Part shown: positions 45,441-53,331 of the stretch, one piece after another
Numbering within the stretch: the first letter of the stretch is position 1
How the letters are laid out: every line of letters begins with the position of its first letter
Assembly (NCBI GenBank): GCA_022509165.1
Contig: JAFLTT010000001.1
Location: forward strand, 124,001 to 188,000
Origin: Muribaculaceae bacterium
Lineage (GTDB): Bacteria; Bacteroidota; Bacteroidia; Bacteroidales; Muribaculaceae
Direction of reading: 5' to 3'
DNA length: 64,000 nucleotides
Made by a program: the position numbers and the translations under genes
The notes under the pieces: model-generated
Database searches by the model: none
What the model was told of the DNA's origin: nothing
What the model saw: only the letters and a program-made list of their open reading frames with translations

Positions 45441-45743
45441 ATGCATTTTACCCCAAAAGAACAAGACAAGCTAACTCTGCTCACCATCGGGCTGATTGCA
45501 GAGCGCAGACTTAACAAGGGTCTGAAGCTGAACTATCCGGAGGCAGTGGCATACATTACCAGTGCTGCACTCGAGATGGCCAGAGAAGGAAAAACTGTGG
45601 AAGAGACAATGCATCAGGCTGCCAATGTACTCACCAAGGAACAGGTGATGGAAGGTGTGGCAGATATGATCACTCTTCTTCAGGTAGAAGCTGTATTTAC
45701 TGACGGTAGCCGTCTTGTAAGTATACACCACCCGATTAAATAA
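45441..45743 (+). CDS. ureA: Urease gamma subunit
   Basis: The 100-residue protein is the smallest structural subunit of the nickel enzyme that hydrolyses urea to ammonia and carbamate. It has the family features FTPKEQDKL at the N-terminus, KLNYPEAVAYI in the middle and the DGSRLVSIHHPI end. The length equals that of the separate gamma subunits of Klebsiella-type ureases. It is first of seven ure genes on the plus strand, 39 bp upstream of ureB. Confidence 0.97.
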   Translation: MHFTPKEQDKLTLLTIGLIAERRLNKGLKLNYPEAVAYITSAALEMAREGKTVEETMHQAANVLTKEQVMEGVADMITLLQVEAVFTDGSRLVSIHHPIK

Positions 45744-45782
45744 TTCGGTATTTCTATTTTTTCATTAAAAAGTAAATTAATT

Positions 45783-46319
45783 ATGGCTCAAAATAATACA
45801 GAGGAAACTTATGCCGGTATTCAAGGCATATTCCCGGGTCAGCCCCCAATTGCCTATCCGAATACTCCGGGTTTCACTCCCGCTGAATATGTACCGGTAG
45901 GTGGTGTTATCCTTAAGGATGAAGACGTAACTTACAATGCTTACCGTCGCACTGTAAAAGTTACAGTTCATAATACAGGAGACCGTCCTGTACAGGTGGG
46001 TTCTCATTTCCATTTCTTTGAGGTGAACAGGTATATGGAGTTTGACCGTGCAAAAGCATTCGGTTATCACCTCAATATCCCGGCTACCACAGCTATCCGT
46101 TTCGAACCGGGTGAAGAAAAAGAAGTTGAACTTGTTCAATTCGGAGGTAAGACCAGAGTAATCGGTTTCAATGACCTCGTTAATGGTTATGCCGGTCTCG
46201 AAGATAAACCTACATTCTATCCGAAGAATATTGAGGCTCTCCGTAGAGTTAAAGAATATGGCTTCAAGAGCGTAAGCGAAGATGAAGCTGAAGCAGGTTA
46301 CACTGAAACAGAAAAATAA
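45783..46319 (+). CDS. ureB: Urease beta subunit with N- and C-terminal extensions
   Basis: The 178-residue protein is longer than the usual beta subunit (about 100). The beta core lies at about 33-134 and includes NTGDRPVQVGSHFHFFEVN and FEPGEEKEVELV. An N-terminal extension (1-32) and a C-terminal tail (135-178) are added. The tail has ALRRVKEYGFKSVSEDE, which resembles the C-terminal assembly tail of the fused Helicobacter pylori UreA (known to support its dodecameric supercomplex). Here, however, gamma and beta remain separate genes. A similar higher assembly is therefore possible (inference). Confidence 0.95.
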   Translation: MAQNNTEETYAGIQGIFPGQPPIAYPNTPGFTPAEYVPVGGVILKDEDVTYNAYRRTVKVTVHNTGDRPVQVGSHFHFFEVNRYMEFDRAKAFGYHLNIPATTAIRFEPGEEKEVELVQFGGKTRVIGFNDLVNGYAGLEDKPTFYPKNIEALRRVKEYGFKSVSEDEAEAGYTETEK

Positions 46320-46333
46320 TATCACTCACAGTT

Positions 46334-48052
46334 ATGGCAACAATTTCAAGAAAAGAATATAATAATCTTTTCGGCCCAACCGTGGGCGATAAGATTAGGC
46401 TCGGCAATACCGACCTTTATGTAGAAATCGAAAAAGACCTCCGTTATTTTGGTGATGAAGTGGTTTATGGCGGTGGAAAGACTCTTCGCGATGGAATGGG
46501 TCTCGCTAATGAATGTACTTCTGATGCCGGTAGCGTAGACCTCGTAATTACCAACGTCACCATCCTTGATCCACTTTTGGGTGTAGTAAAGGCTGACGTA
46601 GGTATTAAAGATGGTAAGATTTCAGGTATCGGTAAAGCAGGTAACCCCAATGTTATGGACAAGGTTACTCCTACCATCGTAACAGGTCCTTCTACCGATG
46701 CAATCTCAGGAGAACACCTTATCCTTACTGCAGCAGGTATAGATGGTCACGTTCACTTTGTTTCTCCTCAACAGGCTTACAACTGTCTCTCTAATGGTAT
46801 AACCACTCTTATAGGTGGTGGTATCGGTCCCGTTGACGGTACAAATGGTACTACAATCACTTCCGGCAGATGGAATCTGCACCAAATGCTGAAAGCATGT
46901 GAAGGCATGCCTATCAATATCGGTCTGCTTGGTAAAGGTAACTGCTCAGTAGCTCAGAATATCAATGATCAGCTGGAGAATGGCGCTTGTGGCCTTAAGA
47001 TACATGAAGACTGGGGTACAACACCGGCTGCTATCCGTACAGCTATGTCATGTGCCGACAGGTATGATATTCAGGTAGCAATCCACACTGACACACTTAA
47101 TGAAAGTGGTTATGTAGAAGATTCTATTGCTGCAATCGATGGACGTACCATACATACTTATCATACTGAAGGTGCCGGTGGTGGCCATGCTCCTGACCTT
47201 ATAAAGGTAGCTTCATTACCAAATGTTTTGCCGTCTTCAACCAACCCGACTCTCCCGTTCGGTATCAATTCACAGGCTGAGCTCTTCGATATGATTATGG
47301 TTTGTCACAACCTTAATCCGACAATTCCTTCTGACGTAGCATTTGCCGAAAGTCGTGTTCGTCCGGAAACTCAGGCTGCTGAAAATGTATTCCATGACCT
47401 GGGTATCATCTCAATGGTTTCATCCGACTCACAGGCTATGGGTCGTGTAGGTGAATCCTTCATGCGTACATTCCAGATGGCTTCTTATATGAAACAAGTA
47501 CGTGGTAAATTGCCTGAAGATTCTGATAGCAATGACAACTTCCGTGTGCTTCGTTATCTTGCTCAGATTACACTTAACCCGGCTATCACTTATGGTATCA
47601 GCGAAGTTATCGGTTCTATCGCTGTGGGTAAAATGGCTGACCTTGTTCTTTGGGAACCTGCATTCTTCGGCACTAAACCTAAGATGGTGCTCAAAGGCGG
47701 CTTAGTAAACTGGGCTAATATGGGTGATCCTAACTCTTCACTTCCCACACCGCAGCCTAAGATGATGCGTCCTATGTTCGGTCAATACGGCAAAGAAATC
47801 GCAGCCACTCGTTTGCAATTCGTTTCACGTGCATCTTACGATCTCGGTATTAAGGAAAAACTGGGTCTCGAATCCATCGTTTATCCTGTACACGGTACTC
47901 GTCAGATCACCAAGGAAGATATGGTTCGCAACACTGCTATGCCATTCATCGAGGTTAATCCTGAAACATTTGCTGTTACTGTGGATGGTATTCATGCTTA
48001 CGTTCCGCCAGCCAAGGAACTTCCTCTTGCTCAACTTTACTGGTTCAGTTAA
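46334..48052 (+). CDS. ureC: Urease alpha (catalytic) subunit
   Basis: The 572-residue subunit carries the dinickel site. Ligand residues are in place: H139 and H141 (GIDGHVHF), the carbamylated lysine K222 (GLKIHEDWG), H251 (HTDTLNE), H277 (YHTEGAGGGHAPD) and D365 (SSDSQAMGR). The mobile flap keeps C324-H325. The residue after the flap histidine is asparagine (CHNL) instead of the common second histidine. The length is normal. It is 14 bp after ureB. Confidence 0.98.
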   Translation: MATISRKEYNNLFGPTVGDKIRLGNTDLYVEIEKDLRYFGDEVVYGGGKTLRDGMGLANECTSDAGSVDLVITNVTILDPLLGVVKADVGIKDGKISGIGKAGNPNVMDKVTPTIVTGPSTDAISGEHLILTAAGIDGHVHFVSPQQAYNCLSNGITTLIGGGIGPVDGTNGTTITSGRWNLHQMLKACEGMPINIGLLGKGNCSVAQNINDQLENGACGLKIHEDWGTTPAAIRTAMSCADRYDIQVAIHTDTLNESGYVEDSIAAIDGRTIHTYHTEGAGGGHAPDLIKVASLPNVLPSSTNPTLPFGINSQAELFDMIMVCHNLNPTIPSDVAFAESRVRPETQAAENVFHDLGIISMVSSDSQAMGRVGESFMRTFQMASYMKQVRGKLPEDSDSNDNFRVLRYLAQITLNPAITYGISEVIGSIAVGKMADLVLWEPAFFGTKPKMVLKGGLVNWANMGDPNSSLPTPQPKMMRPMFGQYGKEIAATRLQFVSRASYDLGIKEKLGLESIVYPVHGTRQITKEDMVRNTAMPFIEVNPETFAVTVDGIHAYVPPAKELPLAQLYWFS

Positions 48053-48129
48053 TGATTTTTTATCAAAAGTAATAATTTCAAGACAGGGGGAACTTTCTTT
48101 TCCCTCTGTCTTATTTATTTTTGTTTCTT

Positions 48130-48864
48130 ATGAAAGTTTATAGTGAAGTGATTGGTAATTTAAATCTTTCCCCGGAATGGAAAGAAAAATTAGCCAATGC
48201 AGATATAGATTATGTCTTCCTGGATCAGTGGACTGCTCAAAAATCAAGATTTCTGGGTAAAGGATTAAGTGGTAAAGAATATCCCATTGCTCTTGCTCGT
48301 CATACTCAGATAGTAGACGGTGACATTGTGGAATATGATCCGGAGACTAATAAAGCGATAGTATTAAAAATTGAACTCAGTCCGGTACTTGTAGTCGATC
48401 TTTCGGGATTAGCTACTACCAAACCGGAAGAAATTATAAGAATAAGCGTTGAGTTAGGTCATGCCATTGGAAACCAACATTGGCCGGCTGTAGTTAAGGG
48501 TACTAAAGTCTATGTGCCTCTTACCGTAGATAAGAAGGTGATGATGTCGGTAATGGAAACTCATCATATTGAAGGTATTACTTATGATTTTCAGAAAGGT
48601 GTAGAAGTGATTCCTTACCTCGCACCTCATGAAATAAGAAGACTGTTTGGTGGTGCCGGCCATGAAAGTCATTCTCATGAGCATGATCATGGACATATAG
48701 TTTATGCACACGAACATTCCCATGAACATGAACATACTCATGGCGATATGACTCACAGTCATTCTCATAACCACACTCATCAACATTCTCATGGAAATGA
48801 GGATCACTGTCATGACCATGTGCATGGCAATGATGAAGAACACGATCACTCACACACTCATTGA
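48130..48864 (+). CDS. ureE: Urease nickel metallochaperone with histidine-rich tail
   Basis: The 244-residue protein delivers nickel to apo-urease. The peptide-binding N-terminal domain and the metal-binding domain (ELGHAIGNQHWPAVV, then VMETHHIEGITYDF) are intact up to about residue 180. From there to the end a tail contains 27 histidines, mostly as alternating H-x pairs with S, E, D and T. This is much longer than the tail of Klebsiella UreE and should store or buffer many metal ions. A TTG at 48121 gives a longer frame, but the ATG at 48130 fits the family. Confidence 0.95.
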   Translation: MKVYSEVIGNLNLSPEWKEKLANADIDYVFLDQWTAQKSRFLGKGLSGKEYPIALARHTQIVDGDIVEYDPETNKAIVLKIELSPVLVVDLSGLATTKPEEIIRISVELGHAIGNQHWPAVVKGTKVYVPLTVDKKVMMSVMETHHIEGITYDFQKGVEVIPYLAPHEIRRLFGGAGHESHSHEHDHGHIVYAHEHSHEHEHTHGDMTHSHSHNHTHQHSHGNEDHCHDHVHGNDEEHDHSHTH

Positions 48865-48871
48865 TTAAAAA

Positions 48872-49570
48872 ATGTCACAACCTAATGACATGATAAAGGT
48901 GATGCGCTTGTTGCAATTCACCGACTCACAATTTCCGGTAGGTACTTTCTCTTTTTCCAATGGATTGGAAACAGCCTCTTTTGAGAAAATAGTGACTAAT
49001 GCCGAAACTCTTGAAGAATTTGTAAGGTCGCAAAGCCATCAGGCTGCTTTTAGCGACGGTGTGGCTTGCCTTCATGCTTACAGAGCTTATAAGGCCGGAG
49101 ATTATGAGAAATGTAAGGAGATAGACCATTACCTTTACGGATTTAAGATGAACGATGAGGCAAGGCAAATGGGTACCCGTATGGGGAAGAAGCTTGCCGA
49201 ATTGGGTGTAAAACTTTATTCAGACCCTTTTGTAAAGGAGTGGCTCGATGCAATTTCTAAGGGAGAGACTCCGGGAATGTATCCGGTGGCTCAAGGTATC
49301 ATGTTCGCTTTAGCCGGAGTCTCGGAGAAAGACCTCTTCTGCAGCCATCAATATGGAGTTATCAATATGGTACTTGGTGCAGCTCTTCGCTGTGTGAAAG
49401 TATCTCATTATGATACTCAACTCATCCTGGAAAAACTTTCGGATGACATTGAAAGGCTTTACAATGAGGCTGCAGTGATGGATTTGAATGATATGAATGC
49501 TTTTTATCCCGAACTGGATATCTTAGCCTCTCTCCATGAAAAAGGGAATATGAGAATGTTTATGAACTAA
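48872..49570 (+). CDS. ureF: Urease accessory protein UreF
   Basis: The 232-residue all-helical protein works with UreD and UreG to load nickel into urease. It starts with [21 protein letters not shown], the UreF signature region, and has the conserved [16 protein letters not shown] segment near residue 160. It begins 7 bp after ureE. Confidence 0.95.
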   Translation: MSQPNDMIKVMRLLQFTDSQFPVGTFSFSNGLETASFEKIVTNAETLEEFVRSQSHQAAFSDGVACLHAYRAYKAGDYEKCKEIDHYLYGFKMNDEARQMGTRMGKKLAELGVKLYSDPFVKEWLDAISKGETPGMYPVAQGIMFALAGVSEKDLFCSHQYGVINMVLGAALRCVKVSHYDTQLILEKLSDDIERLYNEAAVMDLNDMNAFYPELDILASLHEKGNMRMFMN

Positions 49571-49586
49571 ACAAAAATTATTAATT

Positions 49587-50225
49587 ATGTCAACATGTAG
49601 AATCGGGGTTGGTGGTCCGGTTGGATCCGGAAAAACAGCCCTTATAGAAGCGATAACACCAAAACTTTTGCAATTAGGACAAAAAGTACTGATTATCACA
49701 AATGATATCGTAACTACTGAGGATGCTAAACACGTGCGTAAAACCTTGAAAGGTATCCTCGTGGAAGATAAGATCATCGGAGTGGAAACAGGTGCTTGCC
49801 CCCATACAGCAGTAAGAGAAGACCCCTCTATGAATATCGCCGCTGTAGAAGAAATGGAGGCTAAATTTCCCGATACAGATATCGTACTGATTGAGAGTGG
49901 CGGTGACAACCTTACACTCACATTCTCACCGGCTCTTGTGGATTTCTTCATTTATGTAATAGACGTGGCAGCCGGTGATAAGATACCAAGAAAGGATGGT
50001 CCCGGCATTTCTCAGAGCGATATCCTGGTGATTAATAAGACAGATCTTGCGCCCTATGTACATGCTTCGCTGGAAGTGATGGATCATGATGCTAAACTGA
50101 TGCGTCCCGGTAAACCATTTGTTTTCACCAATTGCATGACAGGAGAGGGTATAGATGAACTTGTAGATTTAATCTTTAAGATGGCCCTTTTCGATAAAGC
50201 ACAAATCACAGAAATCGATGCTTAA
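49587..50225 (+). CDS. ureG: Urease accessory GTPase UreG
   Basis: The 212-residue SIMIBI-class GTPase powers nickel insertion. It has the P-loop [14 protein letters not shown] near the N-terminus, the metal-binding [15 protein letters not shown] motif, ESGGDNLT (Walker B region) and the guanine-specificity motif NKTDLAP. Its last eight bases overlap the start of ureD. Confidence 0.97.
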   Translation: MSTCRIGVGGPVGSGKTALIEAITPKLLQLGQKVLIITNDIVTTEDAKHVRKTLKGILVEDKIIGVETGACPHTAVREDPSMNIAAVEEMEAKFPDTDIVLIESGGDNLTLTFSPALVDFFIYVIDVAAGDKIPRKDGPGISQSDILVINKTDLAPYVHASLEVMDHDAKLMRPGKPFVFTNCMTGEGIDELVDLIFKMALFDKAQITEIDA

Positions 50226-51168
50226 TAAGAAAGAGAAATTACCTACACCTGAAGTCAATTTCGATTCGGCCCGGGAGATGAGCCGATATCTTAATGAACC
50301 GGAAGCCATGTATGTAGGGGCTCCCGGGAAACATGGGTATCTGCGTATGGGTTTCGAACTGGACAAAGAGGGCAAAAGTATAATGCGTGACCTTGAAAGG
50401 CGTGCACCGCTTATTGTTCAGCAAGAATTGTATTTCGATGAGAAAATGCCCGAAATGCCTTGTGTCTATATTCTTTCCTCAGGAGGACCAAATATAGATG
50501 GAGATAGGTATAGACAAGACATTACTGTGAAAAAAGATGCGTTTGCCTGGATATCCACCGGAGCGGCCACAAAACTGGCTGAAATGAAGTATAATTATTC
50601 GGGCCTTATTCAGAATATTGTTCTTGAAGATAACGCATACCTCGAATTTATGCCTGAGCCCGTAATTCCTTGCAGGCATACCCGTTTTATTTCAGATACA
50701 AGACTTTCTGTGGCAGAAACTGCAACTGTGTTTTATTCTGAAATATATATGGGAGGAAGAAAATACTATAAGGAAGGAGAATTATTTGAATATGATGTCC
50801 TTTCAGTTTGCAGTCATGGGGAAAGACCTGATGGGAAACAACTTTTCAGAGAAAAATTTGTAATTGACCCCAACGTGGAACATCCTCGAAATTTGGGAGT
50901 GATGGGCAAATTTGATGTCTTTGCTAATGTCATAGTAATGACTCCTCCGGATAAAGCATCTGAAATATACGAGAAGACTCAGGTGTTTATAGACAAGAAG
51001 AACAAATTGGCAGCAGGAATCACAAGATTGCCAAACAATGCAGGTCTTCTTTATAAAGTATTAGGCATGGAGCCTGCTCCTGTTAAAAAGATGGTGAGAG
51101 ATTTCTGTAGCCTGGTACGTTTAGCTGTAAAAGGAAAGGAAGTTCCGGCGGAATTTCCTTGGCGTTAA
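50218..51168 (+). CDS. ureD: Urease accessory protein UreD (UreH)
   Basis: The 316-residue beta-helical scaffold protein recruits UreF and UreG to apo-urease. The family pattern is visible in [42 protein letters not shown] and [12 protein letters not shown]. It ends the operon, which is followed by a 14-bp stem terminator. Its start codon lies inside the last codons of ureG, so the two are translationally coupled. No urea channel or nickel transporter gene is next to the operon. Confidence 0.95.
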   Translation: MLNKKEKLPTPEVNFDSAREMSRYLNEPEAMYVGAPGKHGYLRMGFELDKEGKSIMRDLERRAPLIVQQELYFDEKMPEMPCVYILSSGGPNIDGDRYRQDITVKKDAFAWISTGAATKLAEMKYNYSGLIQNIVLEDNAYLEFMPEPVIPCRHTRFISDTRLSVAETATVFYSEIYMGGRKYYKEGELFEYDVLSVCSHGERPDGKQLFREKFVIDPNVEHPRNLGVMGKFDVFANVIVMTPPDKASEIYEKTQVFIDKKNKLAAGITRLPNNAGLLYKVLGMEPAPVKKMVRDFCSLVRLAVKGKEVPAEFPWR

Positions 51169-51171
51169 AAT

Positions 51172-51217
51172 AAGAGCCCGTTCCTATATTTTAACATTAA
51201 TTGAGGAACGGGCTCTT
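51172..51217. terminator. Terminator of the urease operon, dispersed palindrome copy 3
   Basis: Perfect 14-bp arms AAGAGCCCGTTCCT (51172-51185) and AGGAACGGGCTCTT (51204-51217) surround an 18-nt AT-rich loop. The same sequence family occurs at 25959-25998 and 38270-38308. Confidence 0.8.
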
Positions 51218-51260
51218 TGATGATATTGCCATAAAATTTTTTCTTTGTAAAGGAATTCTA

Positions 51261-51268
51261 TAACTTTG
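51261..51268 (+). promoter_or_regulatory. -7 box for the small membrane protein at 51296
   Basis: TAACTTTG fits TAnnTTTG; the predicted leader is about 22 nt. It supports transcription of this gene separately from urease. Confidence 0.5.
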
Positions 51269-51295
51269 CAGAAGAAATTAAATATCATAAAAAAT

Positions 51296-51505
51296 ATGAG
51301 TGCACAAGGAATGGAAAATAGGAAAGGATGCAACAAGCGAGTAATATGGTTTTTCATATTTGCAATAGCTTGTGTTGTGGCTTTCCTTATAGTGGGACTC
51401 GTGAAGACTTGCAATGCAGAGCACGAAGAAAAAGAATATGAAGAGATTCAGCAAGAGCAAGAGGCTCCTCTTCCACAGAGTGCTCCCGTGCAGACAATTG
51501 AATAA
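51296..51505 (+). CDS. Small single-span membrane protein
   Basis: I do not recognise a family. The 69-residue protein has a basic N-terminus (NRKGCNKR), one strong transmembrane segment at about 17-37 (VIWFFIFAIACVVAFLIVGL) and an acidic, glutamine- and proline-rich C-terminal tail. A frame to 51266 uses a TTG inside the promoter box, so the ATG at 51296 is chosen. It has its own promoter and a strong terminator, which argues that the gene is real. Confidence 0.65.
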   Translation: MSAQGMENRKGCNKRVIWFFIFAIACVVAFLIVGLVKTCNAEHEEKEYEEIQQEQEAPLPQSAPVQTIE

Positions 51506-51526
51506 GCAGTAACACTATAAAGTAAG

Positions 51527-51557
51527 AAAAGCGTGTCAGATTATGATACGCTTTTTT
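51527..51557 (+). terminator. Terminator after the small membrane protein
   Basis: AAAAGCGTGTCA (51527-51538) and TGATACGCTTTT (51544-51555) pair at 11 of 12 positions and run into TTTTTTC. Confidence 0.85.
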
Positions 51558-51605
51558 CTTGGATTGTAGCCTTACTTTTTTTGTAAACAACTAATTGTTT
51601 TCAGA

Positions 51606-51630
51606 GGACGTACGAGCCGTACATTCCTAC
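51606..51630. repeat. Diverged single unit of the REPIN-like repeat
   Basis: This stretch matches the right arm of the inverted repeat at 56124-56150 with a few substitutions and keeps a GTACG-AGC-CGTAC hairpin. Confidence 0.55.
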
Positions 51631-51671
51631 TTCTTACCCTTGGGTATTATTCCGGATAATCATATAATAAA

Positions 51672-51705
51672 TTAATCCCCGATGGTTTTGGCCACCGGGG
51701 ATTAA
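51672..51705 (-). terminator. Terminator after the leucine-rich-repeat gene
   Basis: Arms at 51672-51685 and 51692-51705 pair at 13 of 14 positions around loop TTTTGG. On the minus strand they end in GGGGATTAATTTATT. Confidence 0.75.
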
Positions 51706-51724
51706 CTGTAACTTCAAATATATT

Positions 51725-52888
51725 TTATTCTTCCGGAATCAGATCATCGGCACCCGGGCCTACTCCCGGAGTTCCAGGCATTCCCATTGGAGGAACCGGA
51801 TTGTACATTGCATTTGGTTCAGCAAGGCCAAGGCCTGTCCAGTCACCTACAATCTGACGAAGAGCGTTGTCGCCTATAGTGCGGAGATCAGTAAGATTTA
51901 CGTTGTTGCTGATATTCAGGTAAGTCAACATCGGGTCGAAACTTACGTCAAGAGTCTGCAATTGGTTGTAGCTTACATTAACTCTCTGGAGGAAATTCTG
52001 GTTTGTAAGATATACGTTTGAAAGATCATTCCATTCAAGATTCACAAAGGCCAGAGTAGGCACATTTGAAACTGTAAATGAAGTAAGATCATTGTAAGGT
52101 GCATATATATCAGTCAAGGCATTGCAATTTGAAACTGAGAGACCTGTCATATGATTGTCGTTACAAGCCATAGTAGTCAGAGAGGGAAGGTCTTGTATAT
52201 AAAGATTCTGAATCTTATTTCCCTGTACGTTCAAGTTTTCCAATTTTACGAGGCCTGCCAAAGTAATTGTTGACAAATCATTGTAACCGGCATAGAGAGT
52301 CTTCAGAGCTGTACAGTTTGCTACAGTAAGTTCTTCAAGATTATTGCTAATTACATTTAAGTAAGTAAGGTTTGCTGAATTGCTTACATCAAGGCTCTCA
52401 AGGTGATTGGATGAAAGATTAAGTTTCTTGATAAGCGGAACAGCGCTGATGTTGATTTCTGAGATACGATTCTTGTTTAGTTCCAGTACCTGAAGTTGTT
52501 CAACTCCTTGAAGAGTTACTTCTGAGATACGGTTTTTGGAAGCGTTAAGTTCAACTAATGCAGGAGCATTATTAATTACGAGTTGGGAAATCTTGTTATT
52601 GCTGACATCAACTGAAGTCAGTGCCGGGAAATTAGAAAGATCGAGAACACCGCCCAAATCTTTTTTATCCCATTTGATGGCAGTTACATGTCCGTTTGCC
52701 ACGGTTACACCGGGAAGATTGGCTACATTATTGCCACTGAAACCAAGGGCCTCTGCATTAGTACCTCCCTTAGCAGATGTCTGGGTAACAAAAGCTTGCA
52801 GAGCTTTTGTCTCCGGTTTTGATAAATTCTGGCTCCATGCACATGATACTAATGCCAGCGAAGCCAATAAAAGAGCAGTCCTTTTCAT
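51725..52888 (-). CDS. Secreted leucine-rich-repeat protein
   Basis: The 387-residue protein has a signal peptide; C16 in ALVSC could be lipidated, or cleavage could follow at AWSQ. A cap region runs to about residue 89. Twelve leucine-rich repeats of exactly 21 residues follow (90-341), with the pattern LxxLxVSxNxLxxLxVxxxxx. The C-terminal tail (about 350-387) is rich in proline and glycine and ends acidic (DDLIPEE). Such solenoids usually bind proteins or glycans at the cell surface. The partner is unknown, and the gene stands alone. Confidence 0.85.
   Translation of the reverse strand: MKRTALLLASLALVSCAWSQNLSKPETKALQAFVTQTSAKGGTNAEALGFSGNNVANLPGVTVANGHVTAIKWDKKDLGGVLDLSNFPALTSVDVSNNKISQLVINNAPALVELNASKNRISEVTLQGVEQLQVLELNKNRISEINISAVPLIKKLNLSSNHLESLDVSNSANLTYLNVISNNLEELTVANCTALKTLYAGYNDLSTITLAGLVKLENLNVQGNKIQNLYIQDLPSLTTMACNDNHMTGLSVSNCNALTDIYAPYNDLTSFTVSNVPTLAFVNLEWNDLSNVYLTNQNFLQRVNVSYNQLQTLDVSFDPMLTYLNISNNVNLTDLRTIGDNALRQIVGDWTGLGLAEPNAMYNPVPPMGMPGTPGVGPGADDLIPEE
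51866..52621 (-). repeat. Twelve 63-bp coding repeats (LRR solenoid)
   Basis: The codons for residues 90-341 form twelve units of exactly 63 bp without insertions or deletions. Units differ in sequence but keep the leucine and asparagine positions. Confidence 0.85.
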
Positions 52889-53052
52889 AACACTTTAAAT
52901 GTTTTTGTAATTAATGTTTAAGTTCTTATACCAATTTAACACCTAATCATATTAATTAGTTTGGAAAAGAATAACGAAAATAAAAAAATTTTTTTTGATT
53001 TTCAACTTTTATCCTATTTAGAATGTTAGAAAATCAAAAGAAAAGATAAACT

Positions 53053-53331
53053 ATGAGTCTTGTCACCCAAATAGTGATTTTGCTTATTATCCTCACCTGT
53101 ATGGTTATAATCCTTTTAGGGATAAGGCAGTTATCTCATTTTGAGGGGTTTGAGGATAGTAATGAGACCGTTCATCTCAAAGAAGATATTGAAGAGAGAG
53201 GAAATATTCTATCGCGGAACAATATCTTCAGTAATCTTGTGGAAACAGACATTGAAGATCAGGAAGAGAATAAATTTTATAAGCCAAAGTCTAAATCTAA
53301 TTCTAAGGAACCTCTATCACGCAGAGAATGA
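53053..53331 (+). CDS. Possible small single-span membrane protein
   Basis: I do not recognise a family. The 92-residue frame starts with a strong transmembrane segment (about residues 5-25, TQIVILLIILTCMVIILLGI) and continues with a charged, acidic then basic cytoplasmic-type tail. It resembles other small membrane proteins in layout. Its last 55 bp overlap the 3' end of comEC on the opposite strand, so its reality is less certain than most. No terminator was found between the two convergent genes. Confidence 0.5.
   Translation: MSLVTQIVILLIILTCMVIILLGIRQLSHFEGFEDSNETVHLKEDIEERGNILSRNNIFSNLVETDIEDQEENKFYKPKSKSNSKEPLSRRE

Noticed and set aside
45777-46325. A 182-residue antisense frame across ureB
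   Set aside because: It mirrors a conserved urease gene; the aromatic-rich product looks like non-coding translation.
48660-48850. CRISPR or tandem-repeat array
   Set aside because: The periodicity comes from histidine codons; there are no spaced identical repeats anywhere in the window.
48454-48853. Two antisense frames rich in M, H and V opposite ureE
   Set aside because: They arise from the CAT/CAC-rich codons of the histidine tail of UreE read backwards.
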